From positions 1 through 28,614 of the forward strand of contig JAJJLU010003836.1 in the NCBI GenBank assembly GCA_023807065.1: a stretch of DNA of 28,614 bases, in the 5' to 3' direction. The stretch is from Isotricha intestinalis. Taxonomy: Eukaryota > Ciliophora > Litostomatea > Vestibuliferida > Isotrichidae. Position 1 is the stretch's first letter; every line of letters starts with the position of its first letter. The position numbers were made by a program, and so were the translations under genes. Positions 9,095-18,935 of the stretch are shown here, piece after piece. The notes under the pieces are model-generated. The model had not been told where the DNA came from and made no database searches. It saw only the letters and a program-made list of their open reading frames with translations.

Positions 9095-9977
9095 GTTTTT
9101 TTCTAAAAATTTAAAATGTATTTATATTTATTAAAAATTCAAATGTAATTTTTTGTTAGTTTTTTAAGATTTTTTTTTTTTTTGAACGTTTTTTAAGTTT
9201 GAGTTTAATTTTTTTTTATTTTTTTTTTTTTTAAGGAAAAAATATTTTGTTTTTATATTTATTTAAGTCAGAATTATTGTTTTGGAAATTTTTATTTATT
9301 CAAAAGGTCTTTTTTCTTATTAATAATGTGTTATTATTTAGGAATGAATTTTTAATTGTTTTAAAATTGTTAATTTTTTTTTTGAAAAAAAATAATTATT
9401 TTTTTATTATTTATTTTTTATTTTCTATACTTAAAAAATATATTAAATAAAATCAAAATAAAAAAATATAATAAAACTATCAAATCATAATTAAGTAATT
9501 TTAATAAAAAAGTGATATGTTAATAAAACATTTTCTTTAAAAAACAACCAAAATTTTTTTTAAACCTTGAAAATAATCAAAAAAAATATGAAAAAAACTT
9601 AAAGTATTTTTAATTAATTAAATATAAAAGGTGTTTTTCTATTTTTTTCCATTTAACTCTTGTAAATTTTATAAAATAATTAACCACAATAATAAATTAA
9701 AATAAAAGGATTTATTTTCATATATTTCATAATAATTTTATTATATTTGGATATTCATATTTTATTGATATTAAAATAATTAATTCATATTTAAGAAAAA
9801 TAAAAATTATATTTTAAAAAATTAGAATTTATAACTTCCAAAAATATAAAAACAAAATCAAAAGAGCAAAATAAAAAAATTAAATAATAATCACACAAAC
9901 ATTAATTTTTGAAAAACCAAGTTTAGAAATAAATTAAATATCATATAATTGAAGAAATGTATATTAAATAATTAATT
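9095..9977. other. Intergenic A/T-rich region
   Basis: About 880 bases. The first part has long T-runs (9170-9240) typical of a 3' flank. A 67-codon hydrophobic open frame at 9247-9450 is low-complexity Phe/Leu/Ile from T-rich DNA, lacks an ATG start and is not supported. The remainder is A/T tracts and no RNA gene was recognised. Confidence 0.5.
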
Positions 9978-10562
9978 ATGTTTTTTTTTAATTATAAAAT
10001 GAAAACGCAAAATGAACAATTATTTCCTAAAAAATTAAGTTCAATTTATAAAAAAGGAAAAGAAAATAGTATTATTAAATTAAAAACTTTTCCAATTAAT
10101 TTTAAAATTATTCCGTATAACATTGAATTATTCGAAAGAAAACTTCAAAGAAAATTTATATTTCATTCTTATGAAATTTATCAAAATGAAAAAACAAATA
10201 TGTATAATTATGATTATTTAGAATCTTTTTGTAAAAATTTATATTTAAATAAAAGAAATCAATCTTTCTCAAAGAAAACATTATCTCCATTACATTTATC
10301 ATTAAATAAATCTTCTTTAAAAACTTTAAATAATTCAACTGGTAAAATAAATGTAAATAATAAGAAAGTAAAACTTAAATTAAAAATATCAAATAATAAT
10401 AATATTAATAAAAATAATAGAGTTTCTAATATATCAAAAGAACGTTTAAACTTTTTAAAAACAAGTTTTGTAAATAAAGCAAAGAAAAATCAGAATTTTT
10501 CTTTTAATAGAAAAAGGAGTTATTCAAATTCAAAAGAAAATAAACATTTATTTAGAAATTAA
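9978..10562 (+). CDS. Small basic hypothetical protein
   Basis: A 194-codon frame encoding a strongly basic, Lys/Asn/Ser-rich protein with no membrane helix or signal peptide. Two possible starts exist (Met1 and Met8; MKTQNEQLFPKK from the second looks cleaner). The N-terminal half (KLSSIYKKGKENSIIKLKTF, then ELFERKLQRKFIFHSYEIYQ) has mixed hydrophobic and charged residues like a folded segment. The C-terminal half is low complexity with an Asn run near residues 138-147 and ends RKRSYSNSKENKHLFRN. I do not recognise a family. Codon structure resembles the real genes (A/T at third positions, Gln as CAA), so I favour a true gene. Such basic disordered proteins may bind nucleic acid or cytoskeleton, but that is only a guess. 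Confidence 0.55.
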   Translation: MFFFNYKMKTQNEQLFPKKLSSIYKKGKENSIIKLKTFPINFKIIPYNIELFERKLQRKFIFHSYEIYQNEKTNMYNYDYLESFCKNLYLNKRNQSFSKKTLSPLHLSLNKSSLKTLNNSTGKINVNNKKVKLKLKISNNNNINKNNRVSNISKERLNFLKTSFVNKAKKNQNFSFNRKRSYSNSKENKHLFRN

Positions 10563-11045
10563 AAAAAATTCTGTTTTTATGATTTAATAAAAATAAATTA
10601 GTTAATTTTTAGTTTTTAGGGTTTTGTTTTGTTTCAGTTATAAATTTTTATGAAAATTTGTGTTTTTGGTTCTTTTATTTATAAGTTTTAATATATTTTT
10701 TAAAATAAAATCTTTTATTAAAAGAGGTTAATTTTAGCCAATGTATATATATACTATTAATATTATTTTTATTAAGTAATAATAAATGTAAATAATAAAT
10801 AATAAATCTTATTAACGTAATATATTTTTAATTATACTTTTTTTAATTATACTCTTCTAAAAAGTTTTATTAAATATTTTAGATATCTTTTAAATAAATA
10901 TTAATTTTTTTTTATTTCTTTATTATTTAATTTATAAAAAGTAAATTAAAAAATTAAAATAAAATATTTTAACCTATTTAACTGTTTATTAGAATAATAA
11001 AAAATTAACATTATAAAAATTTACCAATAAAATTATTTCTTTGAA
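10563..11045. other. Convergent intergenic region
   Basis: About 480 bases between two gene ends (basic orphan on plus, CLEC16A homologue on minus). It holds T-rich and TA-rich tracts, including TATATATATA around 10745-10755, as expected for two 3' flanks. Nothing else seen. Confidence 0.5.
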
Positions 11046-14000
11046 TTATAAATTATCAATATAATTTTCAATCATTTTATTTTCAATTTTTTTTGAATTT
11101 TTCTCATGTTCTTCAACATTTCTTTTAAACTTTTTAGCCATATCAACATCTTTAAAGAGAAAATCAATATTATTAATATTATTATCAATTCCAATTTCAA
11201 AGAGCATAACAACTCTAGGATCACTTCTATCAATTTGAACATTACATTGACTTAAAAAGAATTTATTACTAATTCTAGTATAATTAGGATTTGAAGAGTT
11301 TCTTCCTACATATAATCCATTACCAAAAATTAATATTAATGAATCACTATATTCTATTGTGTTTCCTCCTCTTGATTGACATTCATATCTTTCTATCGAT
11401 GCTCCTATATCAACGATGTTATATTGTTTATCTACTTGAAATTCATTAAATTGAATTGGAAATTTATTTTTTATTAATTCTTTTTTAGGATAATTCTTTA
11501 TTGAAAAATATAAATCATGAATGTAGAAAAAAGTTAATATATTATTATTATATGTTTCTTCTATACTGTCTTGGTTTATTTTATTTAAATAATTAGGATA
11601 TTTATCTGTTAATCCTATTATATCTATTGGAAGAAATAAATAACTTTCTGTTAATAAATTTAGAAAATTAAAATTTTCAAATTCTTTATATTTTTTATAT
11701 TGAATTTGAAGGAGAGAATATGTTTTTTCTTTTAATTTTTCTTTTTTTAAATATGTTGATTTTATTTCATTTGTAAATGAGTTATAAATATTTTCTATTT
11801 TTTTAAATTGAACTGGAGAGATTATTGAATAGTTTAAATTTGATATATTATCTTTTTTAAATATTAAAGAATAAATATTATCAAAAATACATTTAATTGT
11901 TATTTGACGAAGAGGATAAAAAGGAGAAATTAAATCAAGTAAATATTCTAATAAACTTGTATCATAATAATAAAATTTAGTATTTTCTAAGTGATTATAA
12001 TTAAATAAATTTTTTTCTATTTCATTAAAATAATTATTATCAAATTTTTCAAATTCTCCATTTGATAAAACAATTAAGCTTTCTCTAAGTAAATCTTCAT
12101 TTTCTTTTTTTTTAGAGATTTTAAAATTATCACTTTTTACAAAGTCTTTAATAGACACTTTTATTTTTTCAGGTTTAAGTTTCATTGATTGAAATCTTAA
12201 TTCATTATTAATTAATTCATCATCTTCAAAATGATTTCTTGATAATTGATTTGAACCTACTCTTTTTATTAAATTTATATCACTTAATTCAATAATTTCA
12301 TTATTATCTTTATTTTGTAATGTTTTATAAATCATATTTTCTTCATTGTGAAATATTTCAATATCAAAATTTGATTTTTGATTTATTTCTTCTATTTTTT
12401 TTATATCATCATTAGTTAAATATATTGTATTTAATAATTTTCCTTCTCTAAGTAAAAATTTAGTAATTCTTTCATTATCATAAATTAGAAATAATCTAAT
12501 AAATAAATTTGTTATTAAAATTAAATCATCATTTTTATTTTTATTTAGAAAAGAATAAATTTTTAATTTAATATCATTATTTATTAATCTATATCTTAAA
12601 TTTAAACTTTCGTCAAAATATTTAGTATATAATTTCTTAAATTTTTCCATAACACAATATTTATTATTTTTAGTACTTAAACCACAATTAACTCCTGTTG
12701 CAGTTGATAAACAATTATGATACATTGACATAATATTAATTTCTGAATTAGAAAATTTACTTAAAATTTCTTTTGTAATATCAGTTAAAAACTCATCTGT
12801 ATAAGGATTAAATTTATCATCTTTTTCTGAGATTAATTCATATTTATTTACTATTTCTTGTATTTCAATCATATTTGAATTTTTCTTATGAATTAAACTT
12901 CTTAAAAAAGGACCTGAGCAATTGTATTGAATATAAGTTTGGAAAGATATTAAAGTTTGTTTTTTTTGAGTATTCCAATCATAATAATAATTAGTTGGTT
13001 GAATTGGATAATTTTGAATATATTTATCTAAACCTTTATTCCTTAAGGGAAGAAAAATTAATGTAAATAACATGTTTAAAAAATTTTCATTTTTAATATA
13101 ATATAACATTATATTTAAACTATATAATGCGATATTAATATTTATTTTTCCTCTTTCATTTGAAATTAAAGATTTTAATATTAAAGGCATAATACAATAA
13201 TAAAATAAACAATTTGTTAAAATATAATTTATTTTATCAAATTCTAAAGAAAAAATATCTTGTATATAAATAATATCATCAATAATATCTTCTTGTAAAG
13301 ATTTGAATTTTTCATAATGATTTTCTTTATTTAAGTAAATAATCATATCTCTTAATTTACAAGAAATAAAAGTAAAATAAGAAACAGAAGGTAAACAACA
13401 TAAATAATCAAAGAAAGGAGGATAATTTAATCTACAAATTGTTAAAAAAATATTCCTAACAACATTTTTAATCATTGCATCTGGATGATTATATATTTTA
13501 ATAGCACTTTCTAATAAAGGAAAGCTATTAATATTTGAATGAAAAAAAAATTGAATTGTTGTTAAATCGATTTTTAAAGCTAAACTCTTTAAAAAATTAA
13601 CATAATATGAAAGAAAGTCATCATCATATTTATCAAAATTATTATTTGAAATAATATTATTAATAAAATTATTTGAGAAAATATAATAAAGAGTAATTTT
13701 ATTTGTTATATTCAATATTAAAACCGCAAAACTTTTTATAATTTGTAAATTTATTTCTCTACATTTAGAATTACTTAAATAAATGTATTCATTCATAAAA
13801 TTATATTCACAAAACACTCTATTGTAAATTGATTATAAATTAAATTACTCAAAAAAATTTGAATCATGTTTATCTCCAAATAATAAATAATTTTCTACCA
13901 TTTGTAATACTTCTTTTATTATTTCTTGATGTTTTTCTAAATCTCCTGTTTTATGAATTAAATCAAGTTGATGATATAATAAACTAAAAATAATTATATT

Positions 14001-14078
14001 TCTATTTCTATTTTACATAAAATTTTCAACTGTTATTTCATTTGTACATTGATTAAGAATATTTGGTATTTTATTCAT
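11046..14078 (-). CDS. CLEC16A: CLEC16A/Ema/GOP-1 family protein (FPL domain), three exons
   Basis: Exons 14078-14017, 13983-13849 and 13818-11046 join to 989 codons, near the ~1,050 residues of human CLEC16A. The N-terminal FPL domain is clear. Spliced residues around the second junction read GDKHDSNFFEVFCEYNF, matching the family's GDQNDSSVFDFFLEKNM without a gap. Further on, ITLYYIFSNNFINNI and FPLLESAIKIYNHPDAMIKN (from about residue 165) are family hallmarks. The middle is a long helical region with Asn-rich inserts. The last ~130 residues (IERYECQSRGGNTIEYSDSL onward) look like a PH-type beta fold. Family members act on endosomes and autophagosomes in membrane trafficking. Reading only the uninterrupted frame would start at a GTG at 13817 and lose 66 residues. 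The start faces the OSCA gene start 94 bp away. Other in-frame introns without stops cannot be excluded. Confidence 0.87.
13819..13848 (-). other. 30-nt spliceosomal intron in the CLEC16A homologue
   Basis: On the minus strand the interval begins GTAATTT and ends ACAATAG. It contains two in-frame TAA codons. Removing exactly these 30 bases restores a gapless alignment of GDKHDSNFFEVFCEYNF with the FPL domain of CLEC16A, whereas reading TAA as Gln would insert ten extra residues at a conserved position. An intron is therefore the better explanation than a variant code. Confidence 0.85.
13984..14016 (-). other. 33-nt spliceosomal intron in the CLEC16A homologue
   Basis: On the minus strand it begins GTAAAATAG and ends TTTTTAG, with an in-frame TAA overlapping its first bases. 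Removing 33 bases gives TVENFILLYHQL, which aligns without gap to the family's SLDHLKYLYHVL. A shorter alternative acceptor (15 nt) would leave six extra residues, so the 33-nt version is preferred. Confidence 0.75.
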
Positions 14079-14172
14079 ATATAAATATTTAATTATATTT
14101 TTTAATTTTAAAAAAAAAATTAAACAAAAAAAATCTGCTTTTATTTCTTTAATAAATAGAAAATAAATAAAA
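14079..14172. promoter_or_regulatory. Shared 94-bp divergent promoter region
   Basis: Only 94 bases separate the CLEC16A ATG (14078, minus) from the OSCA ATG (14173, plus). Both leaders and both promoters must fit here or overlap the genes. The sequence is almost all A/T with one TCTGC island in the middle (about 14131-14135). No TATA box can be assigned in such composition. Confidence 0.6.
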
Positions 14173-17100
14173 ATGCATTTTTTATATAAAAATCTAAAAA
14201 TAGAAAATTTTGAAGATTATCCTAAAAGTCATTTAAATGTAACAGAAAGAAAAGAAATAAAAGAAGAAGAAGATGAAAATTTATTAGAAGATAATTTAGA
14301 TTTACCAGGAACAATAGAAAAAGCAAAAATTCACGGAAATGCTCAAAAAATTTTAAAGGCAAAAATAAATCAAAATGAAAATTTTGTTGTTTTTTGCGAT
14401 GATTGTTTCCTTCCTCAAGAAACAAAAGGAGTTGTTGAAAAATATCCTTTTTGTGTTGATCCTAAAAATTTAGTAAATTGTGGTTTTGGATTGTATTTGT
14501 TTTTTATATATCATAAGTATTTAATAGTAAATTTAATTTGTTTATTCTTCACTTGTTCAATACCTTATATTTATCTCATTCTTTATTATGTTGATAAATT
14601 AAATAAATATTGTACTGAATTTTATATTGAAAATGGAAGAATAAGTAATTTAGAAACTAATAATATTGAATGTACTAATTTTATTAGAACTGAAGAATAT
14701 AAATATACTTCTTTTGATTTTATTAATAATTTAAGTGGTGAAGGTATGTTATTATATATTAAAATTTTAAAAGATTTTGCTAATCAAAAGCAAATTGATA
14801 ATGTTATGGTAAATTTTAATATAATTTTTTTTATCAGTACTTTTATTATTTTTTTTATTCATTTATTATATGTTTCTTTAACTTCTGCTTTAAAAGCTGA
14901 AATGGATTTTAATGAAGAAAGTCCTTCAGATTATACTTTAATTGTAAGTGATATTCCAAAAGAAAAAAATGTTGGGACAGAATTAAAAAATAATTATTTA
15001 GATGTTAATGAAGTTAATATTAAAGAAATTAATTTAACTTATAAATTAACAGAACAAATAGAATTAAAAAATAATTTAAGAAATATTCAAAAAAAACTAA
15101 ATAATAATGATAAAGATTATTATGAAGAAGGGATTTTATGTTTTAAAAAGAAGATAAAAAAATTAAATTTAATAAATGAAAAAGTTAAAATGGAAAAAAG
15201 ATTAAAAAAATTAGAAGAAGATTATTCAAAAGAAGCATTTAATGGAGTAGCATTTATAACTTTTAATAAACAAAGTGAGGCAGAAATATATGAAAAATTA
15301 TTTCCATCGACTTTTATAGGAAAAGTAGTAATAAATTTATACAGTTCATTTGTGTTATGTTTTTGTGGATGTTGTTTAAATGAAAATAGGAAAAAAAGAT
15401 TAAGAGTTAAAACTAAAATTTCAGTATCTTTTGCACCAGAACCAGAAGATGTAATATTTGAACATTTAGAATATCATTTTTTATCTAGATTATTACGTAC
15501 TTTTATTCTATATATTCTTTCTATTATTTTAGTAGGTGTTTCATTTGTTTTTGTTTTAGGAATAAATCATATTCAATATAAAAAGGAAAAAAACTTTGAA
15601 AATTCAATTTATTTAAAATATTGTTTATCATTACTTATATCAATGATTACTACTGGTATAAATATATTAATAAAAAAGATATTTACTAAATTTGGTGATT
15701 ATGAAAAACCATGGACTTATACTGATAAATTTTTATCAATAAGTACAAAATTAACTTTATTTTCTTTTGTAAACAGTGCAATTGTTCCTTATGTTTCAAA
15801 CTTAATAAGATATGGTTCAGGAACTTATCAAAATTTAGTAAGAACAATATCAATGACGATTCTTATTGGTTCAATAGTTTCTCCTTTAATGTCAATTACT
15901 TGTTATGATTTACTATTAAAAAAATTTAATAGATGGTTTTTTATTACTCGAAAATATAAAAATGATAAAGAAAAATTACCTTTAACTCAAAGAGAATTAA
16001 ATTATTATTTTGAAAATCCTGTTATGGAAGTTAGTGCACAATATAGTAATTTATATAAACAAATATTAATGACTTTTTTTTATTTACCTCTTGTTCCTTC
16101 AGGTCCAATTATTACTTTATTTGGAGTAATATTAAATTATTTTATTGAAAAATTTAAATGTTTAAAAGTTTATAAAAAGCCTTTTAAATTAAATGAAAAA
16201 ATTGCCTTTTTTTATATTGATTATTTTGTTGTTGTTATTTTTATTGGAGCTATTGGAAATTATATTTTTTTAAGTAATACAAATTCTAATAATTTTTATG
16301 AAGTTTTTACTTTAATTTTCTATGGAGTTTTAGTGTTTATTCCGTATAATATTTTTATTAGAAAATTTGATGTTTCTGGTGCTTATTCTTCAGTTAATAA
16401 AATTTCTTATGATGATGCGTATTTAACTTTTTCTTTTGATTATGAAAGATTAAATCCGAAAACTCAAAAAACAGGAGCTATTAATTATATTGATAAATTA
16501 GTTAAAAAAAATTTTATTTCTAAAGATATTGGTGAAAAAGTTAAGGAACATATTGGAGAAATTAATTTAAAATCTTTATTTTATTTTACTAAACAAACTG
16601 AAAATCTTTTAGTTGATTCTTCCAATCAAAATGAAAAAGATGAAAAAAATAATAATAAGAAACTAAATAATGTTAATAATTTTTTAAACAATTTAGCTAT
16701 GTTTTCTATTAATCAGCATTCAAAAAAATCTAGATTTAATTTTAATTCTTTGATAAATTTAAAAAATACTAAAGTTATTAATAAAGAAAATAATTCTAAT
16801 CCAATTTTTTCTGCGATTTATAATCAAATGAAAAACAAAAGTAAAGATAAAAGCACAGATATAACTAAAGATATAATTAAAGATATAACTAAAGATAAAA
16901 GTAAAGAAAAAGATAAAGATAAAAGTAAACACAAATGTAAACACAAAAGTAAAGATAAAAGTAAAGAAAAAGATAAAGATAAAAGTAAAGAAAAAGATAA
17001 AGATAAAAGTAAAGAAAAAAGTAAAGATAAAAGTAAAGATAAAAGTAAAGATAAAAGAAAAGAAAAAAGAAAAGATAAAAGTAAAGATAAAGATAAAGAT

Positions 17101-17232
17101 AAAAGTAAACACAAAAGTAAAAAATCAAAAAGAATTCAAGAAATTCAAAATGAAGGAAAAGAAAGAGGATTTCAAAGTTCAGATCATTTAAAAAAATCAT
17201 CAAATTTAGAAATTATAAGTATAGATTATTAA
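14173..17232 (+). CDS. OSCA/TMEM63/CSC1-type (DUF221) cation channel with Lys-rich repeat tail
   Basis: A 1019-residue multi-pass membrane protein. After a soluble N-terminus with a Cys-containing motif (VEKYPFCVDPKNLVNCGFGL), hydrophobic segments lie at about 108-143 and 214-238. A cytosolic loop follows, with the family's RNA-recognition-like strands DYTLIVSDIPKE (about 254-265) and NGVAFITFNKQSEAE (about 357-371). The signature APEPEDVIFEHLEYHF at about residue 420 precedes the pore-forming helices near 434-457, 479-500, 518-545, 555-582, 630-660, 675-700 and 708-730. Relatives are mechanically or osmotically gated cation channels, or lipid scramblases, of plasma or internal membranes. From about residue 889 to 984 the cytosolic tail is a run of KDKSK/KEKDK units, unusual for the family. 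Intronless; the ATG follows an A-rich leader; TAA stop. Confidence 0.87.
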   Translation: MHFLYKNLKIENFEDYPKSHLNVTERKEIKEEEDENLLEDNLDLPGTIEKAKIHGNAQKILKAKINQNENFVVFCDDCFLPQETKGVVEKYPFCVDPKNLVNCGFGLYLFFIYHKYLIVNLICLFFTCSIPYIYLILYYVDKLNKYCTEFYIENGRISNLETNNIECTNFIRTEEYKYTSFDFINNLSGEGMLLYIKILKDFANQKQIDNVMVNFNIIFFISTFIIFFIHLLYVSLTSALKAEMDFNEESPSDYTLIVSDIPKEKNVGTELKNNYLDVNEVNIKEINLTYKLTEQIELKNNLRNIQKKLNNNDKDYYEEGILCFKKKIKKLNLINEKVKMEKRLKKLEEDYSKEAFNGVAFITFNKQSEAEIYEKLFPSTFIGKVVINLYSSFVLCFCGCCLNENRKKRLRVKTKISVSFAPEPEDVIFEHLEYHFLSRLLRTFILYILSIILVGVSFVFVLGINHIQYKKEKNFENSIYLKYCLSLLISMITTGINILIKKIFTKFGDYEKPWTYTDKFLSISTKLTLFSFVNSAIVPYVSNLIRYGSGTYQNLVRTISMTILIGSIVSPLMSITCYDLLLKKFNRWFFITRKYKNDKEKLPLTQRELNYYFENPVMEVSAQYSNLYKQILMTFFYLPLVPSGPIITLFGVILNYFIEKFKCLKVYKKPFKLNEKIAFFYIDYFVVVIFIGAIGNYIFLSNTNSNNFYEVFTLIFYGVLVFIPYNIFIRKFDVSGAYSSVNKISYDDAYLTFSFDYERLNPKTQKTGAINYIDKLVKKNFISKDIGEKVKEHIGEINLKSLFYFTKQTENLLVDSSNQNEKDEKNNNKKLNNVNNFLNNLAMFSINQHSKKSRFNFNSLINLKNTKVINKENNSNPIFSAIYNQMKNKSKDKSTDITKDIIKDITKDKSKEKDKDKSKHKCKHKSKDKSKEKDKDKSKEKDKDKSKEKSKDKSKDKSKDKRKEKRKDKSKDKDKDKSKHKSKKSKRIQEIQNEGKERGFQSSDHLKKSSNLEIISIDY
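16838..17125 (+). repeat. In-frame short tandem repeats coding KDKSK/KEKDK
   Basis: The 3' end of the OSCA gene is built from repeats of six-base elements such as AAAGAT, AAAAGT and AAAGAA, in blocks of 12-30 bases. They give a Lys/Asp/Ser/Glu array of about 95 residues with a few His/Cys variants (KHKCKHK). The opposite strand and other phases are open too, because the repeat lacks stop-forming words; those frames are not genes. Confidence 0.9.
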
Positions 17233-17855
17233 AATTAATTGAAAATGTAATTCCTAAAAAAATAAAAAATATTTGAATGATTAATGATTTTTAATAAAAT
17301 ATAATTTAAATATAATAGAGTATAAATATATATATATTTAAAAATTTAAATTCCAAAATTCTAAGAAATAATAGAAAAAATAATTAATTAATTTATTATA
17401 AAAGTTCTAACCCATTCCAAAAGTAAATATAAACAGTTATAAATGTAAAAAAAGAATGAATGAAAAATAATCAAAAGAAAAAAATAGATGAATTAAATTT
17501 ATAGATAAATCTCATTATCATAAATATAATGGAAATAAAGATAAGAAAAAAACATAAAGATAAAAATAGAGATAGATAAAGAAAAAGGAATCAATACAAA
17601 TTCCTAAAAAAAATAAGAATTTAAAAGAAATTATATTATTGTAATTCTTTATTGAAATAATTATTTATTTTTTATTTAAAGTTTATTTAAGAATATTTAT
17701 TTGATTATAATCTTTTATTGATGTAAAATAATTTTTTTAACATTAAAGAAATATTATAAATTAACAGAATAAAAAAAATAAAAAAATATAAAAAATAAAA
17801 AAAATAAAAAATAAAAAGAATAAAATCCAATTAAATAATAAAATAATATATAAAA
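17233..17855. other. Intergenic region with possible remnant of the Lys-repeat tail
   Basis: About 620 bases. The segment 17440-17620 is A/G-rich on the plus strand and in pieces reads HKDKNRDR, reminiscent of the repeat tail just upstream. ATTCCTAAAAAAA-type words follow both the OSCA stop (about 17250) and this segment (about 17600), so a decayed partial duplication of the OSCA 3' end is possible. At 17398-17446 lies a sequence resembling one at 18609-18655. The last 100 bases are an A-rich leader to the dynein light chain gene. Confidence 0.35.
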
Positions 17856-18188
17856 ATGTCAACTGAACTACAATTCTCAGCAATAAAGGATGAGCTTACA
17901 ACATTATGTGATGAGGTAATAAAGAAATATTTAGAAGGGAAGAATTATGATCAAAAAGAAGCTCAAAGTTGGTGTAATCAAATATCAGATGAAATAATTA
18001 AAACACTTCATTCTCAACAAAGAGGATTTAAATTTATTTGCAATGGAACAATTTTCCAAAAAGGAGACGCTTCTCTTCATTTTAGTTCCACTTGCTTATG
18101 GAATCCTAATACTGATGGTTCTATTACAGTTAAATATGAAAATGATCAAATGCATTGCTTCGTTTGTTTGTTTGGAATTGCTCCTTAA
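17856..18188 (+). CDS. DYNLT1: Tctex1-type cytoplasmic dynein light chain
   Basis: A 110-residue protein, the standard length for the DYNLT (Tctex1) family and matching over the whole chain. The N-terminal helix (LTTLCDEVIKKYLEG) and second helix (EAQSWCNQISDEIIKTLHSQ) are followed by the beta-strand half FKFICNGTIFQKGDASLHFS, STCLWNPNTDGSITVKYEN and MHCFVCLFGIAP, mirroring the family's KYIVTCVIMQKNGAGLH, SSCFWDSSTDGS and FGLSI end. The homodimer binds dynein intermediate chains and cargo adaptors; in ciliated cells members work in cytoplasmic, retrograde IFT or axonemal dynein. Single exon, ATG after an A-rich leader, TAA exactly where the family ends. Which dynein it serves cannot be decided from sequence. 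Confidence 0.94.
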   Translation: MSTELQFSAIKDELTTLCDEVIKKYLEGKNYDQKEAQSWCNQISDEIIKTLHSQQRGFKFICNGTIFQKGDASLHFSSTCLWNPNTDGSITVKYENDQMHCFVCLFGIAP

Positions 18189-18935
18189 AATCATAATTTT
18201 TCTTTAAATAATTTAATAATCTTTTTTAAAAACAAACTCATTTAAAATATCATATTATATTATTCTTTTTATTTAACAAAAAAGGAAATTAATGTTTATT
18301 TTATTTTTAATGTTTTTTTAATTTTTATTGTGCTTTATTTTAGATATATTTATTAAGATAAAAAAGAGTTATAAGATAATAATTTTCTGGGATATAATGA
18401 ATGTTCTTTGAATACATTTATGATATTATAATCTAATTATTTTTTTTATATAAAAGAAGAAGAAAAGAAAAAATGAAATTATAAATAATATGATTATACT
18501 TTTTTAAAAAAATATTTAACGACAAATATTTATAATATAAAAATAAAATAATATTTAAATACTTTTAATAATTCAAAATTTAATATATATAAAAAAACCT
18601 TAAGTCTTTAAAAGTTCTATCCTCTCCATAAGAAAATAAACTAAATTATAAGTACGATAAAGCAGAACCATATCTTTATATCCTTAATATTTTAGCTTTT
18701 ATTTTTAATAACAATTATTGCTTAAATTATTTTGAATAAACATTTTTACTTTCTTCATTATCCAATTAATTGAATTCAACATTATTTTTTTTTTCAATTT
18801 ACATATTGTCTTTTAATTCACTTCTCATATAATTAATAGTTTTTTCCATTTAATTCCATTTTAGAAATAATAACTTTTAAAAAATATAAATTAGCTTAAA
18901 TTTAATTTTAAATAAATTTTAAAAAAAAATAAATA
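18189..18935. other. Intergenic region
   Basis: About 750 bases of A/T-rich DNA between the dynein light chain and HOP2 genes. One block at 18598-18690 is noticeably richer in C and G, and on its minus strand is followed by seven T. It partly resembles 17398-17446. I could not fold it as a tRNA. The rest holds no gene that I can support. Confidence 0.4.

Noticed and set aside
9247..9450. 67-codon hydrophobic frame downstream of cofilin
   Set aside because: Starts at a non-ATG codon and encodes T-run-derived Phe/Leu/Ile; likely 3' flank.
16759..17203. Three long antisense frames across the KDKSK repeat
   Set aside because: They are Phe/Leu/Ser/Tyr repeats produced by the complement of the Lys-rich repeat, which cannot form stop codons on that strand; no ATG context or family.
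18598..18690. Candidate tRNA or other Pol III gene on the minus strand, ending in a T-run
   Set aside because: GGTTCTGC-like word and terminal T-run are present but no cloverleaf or A-box/B-box arrangement could be built.
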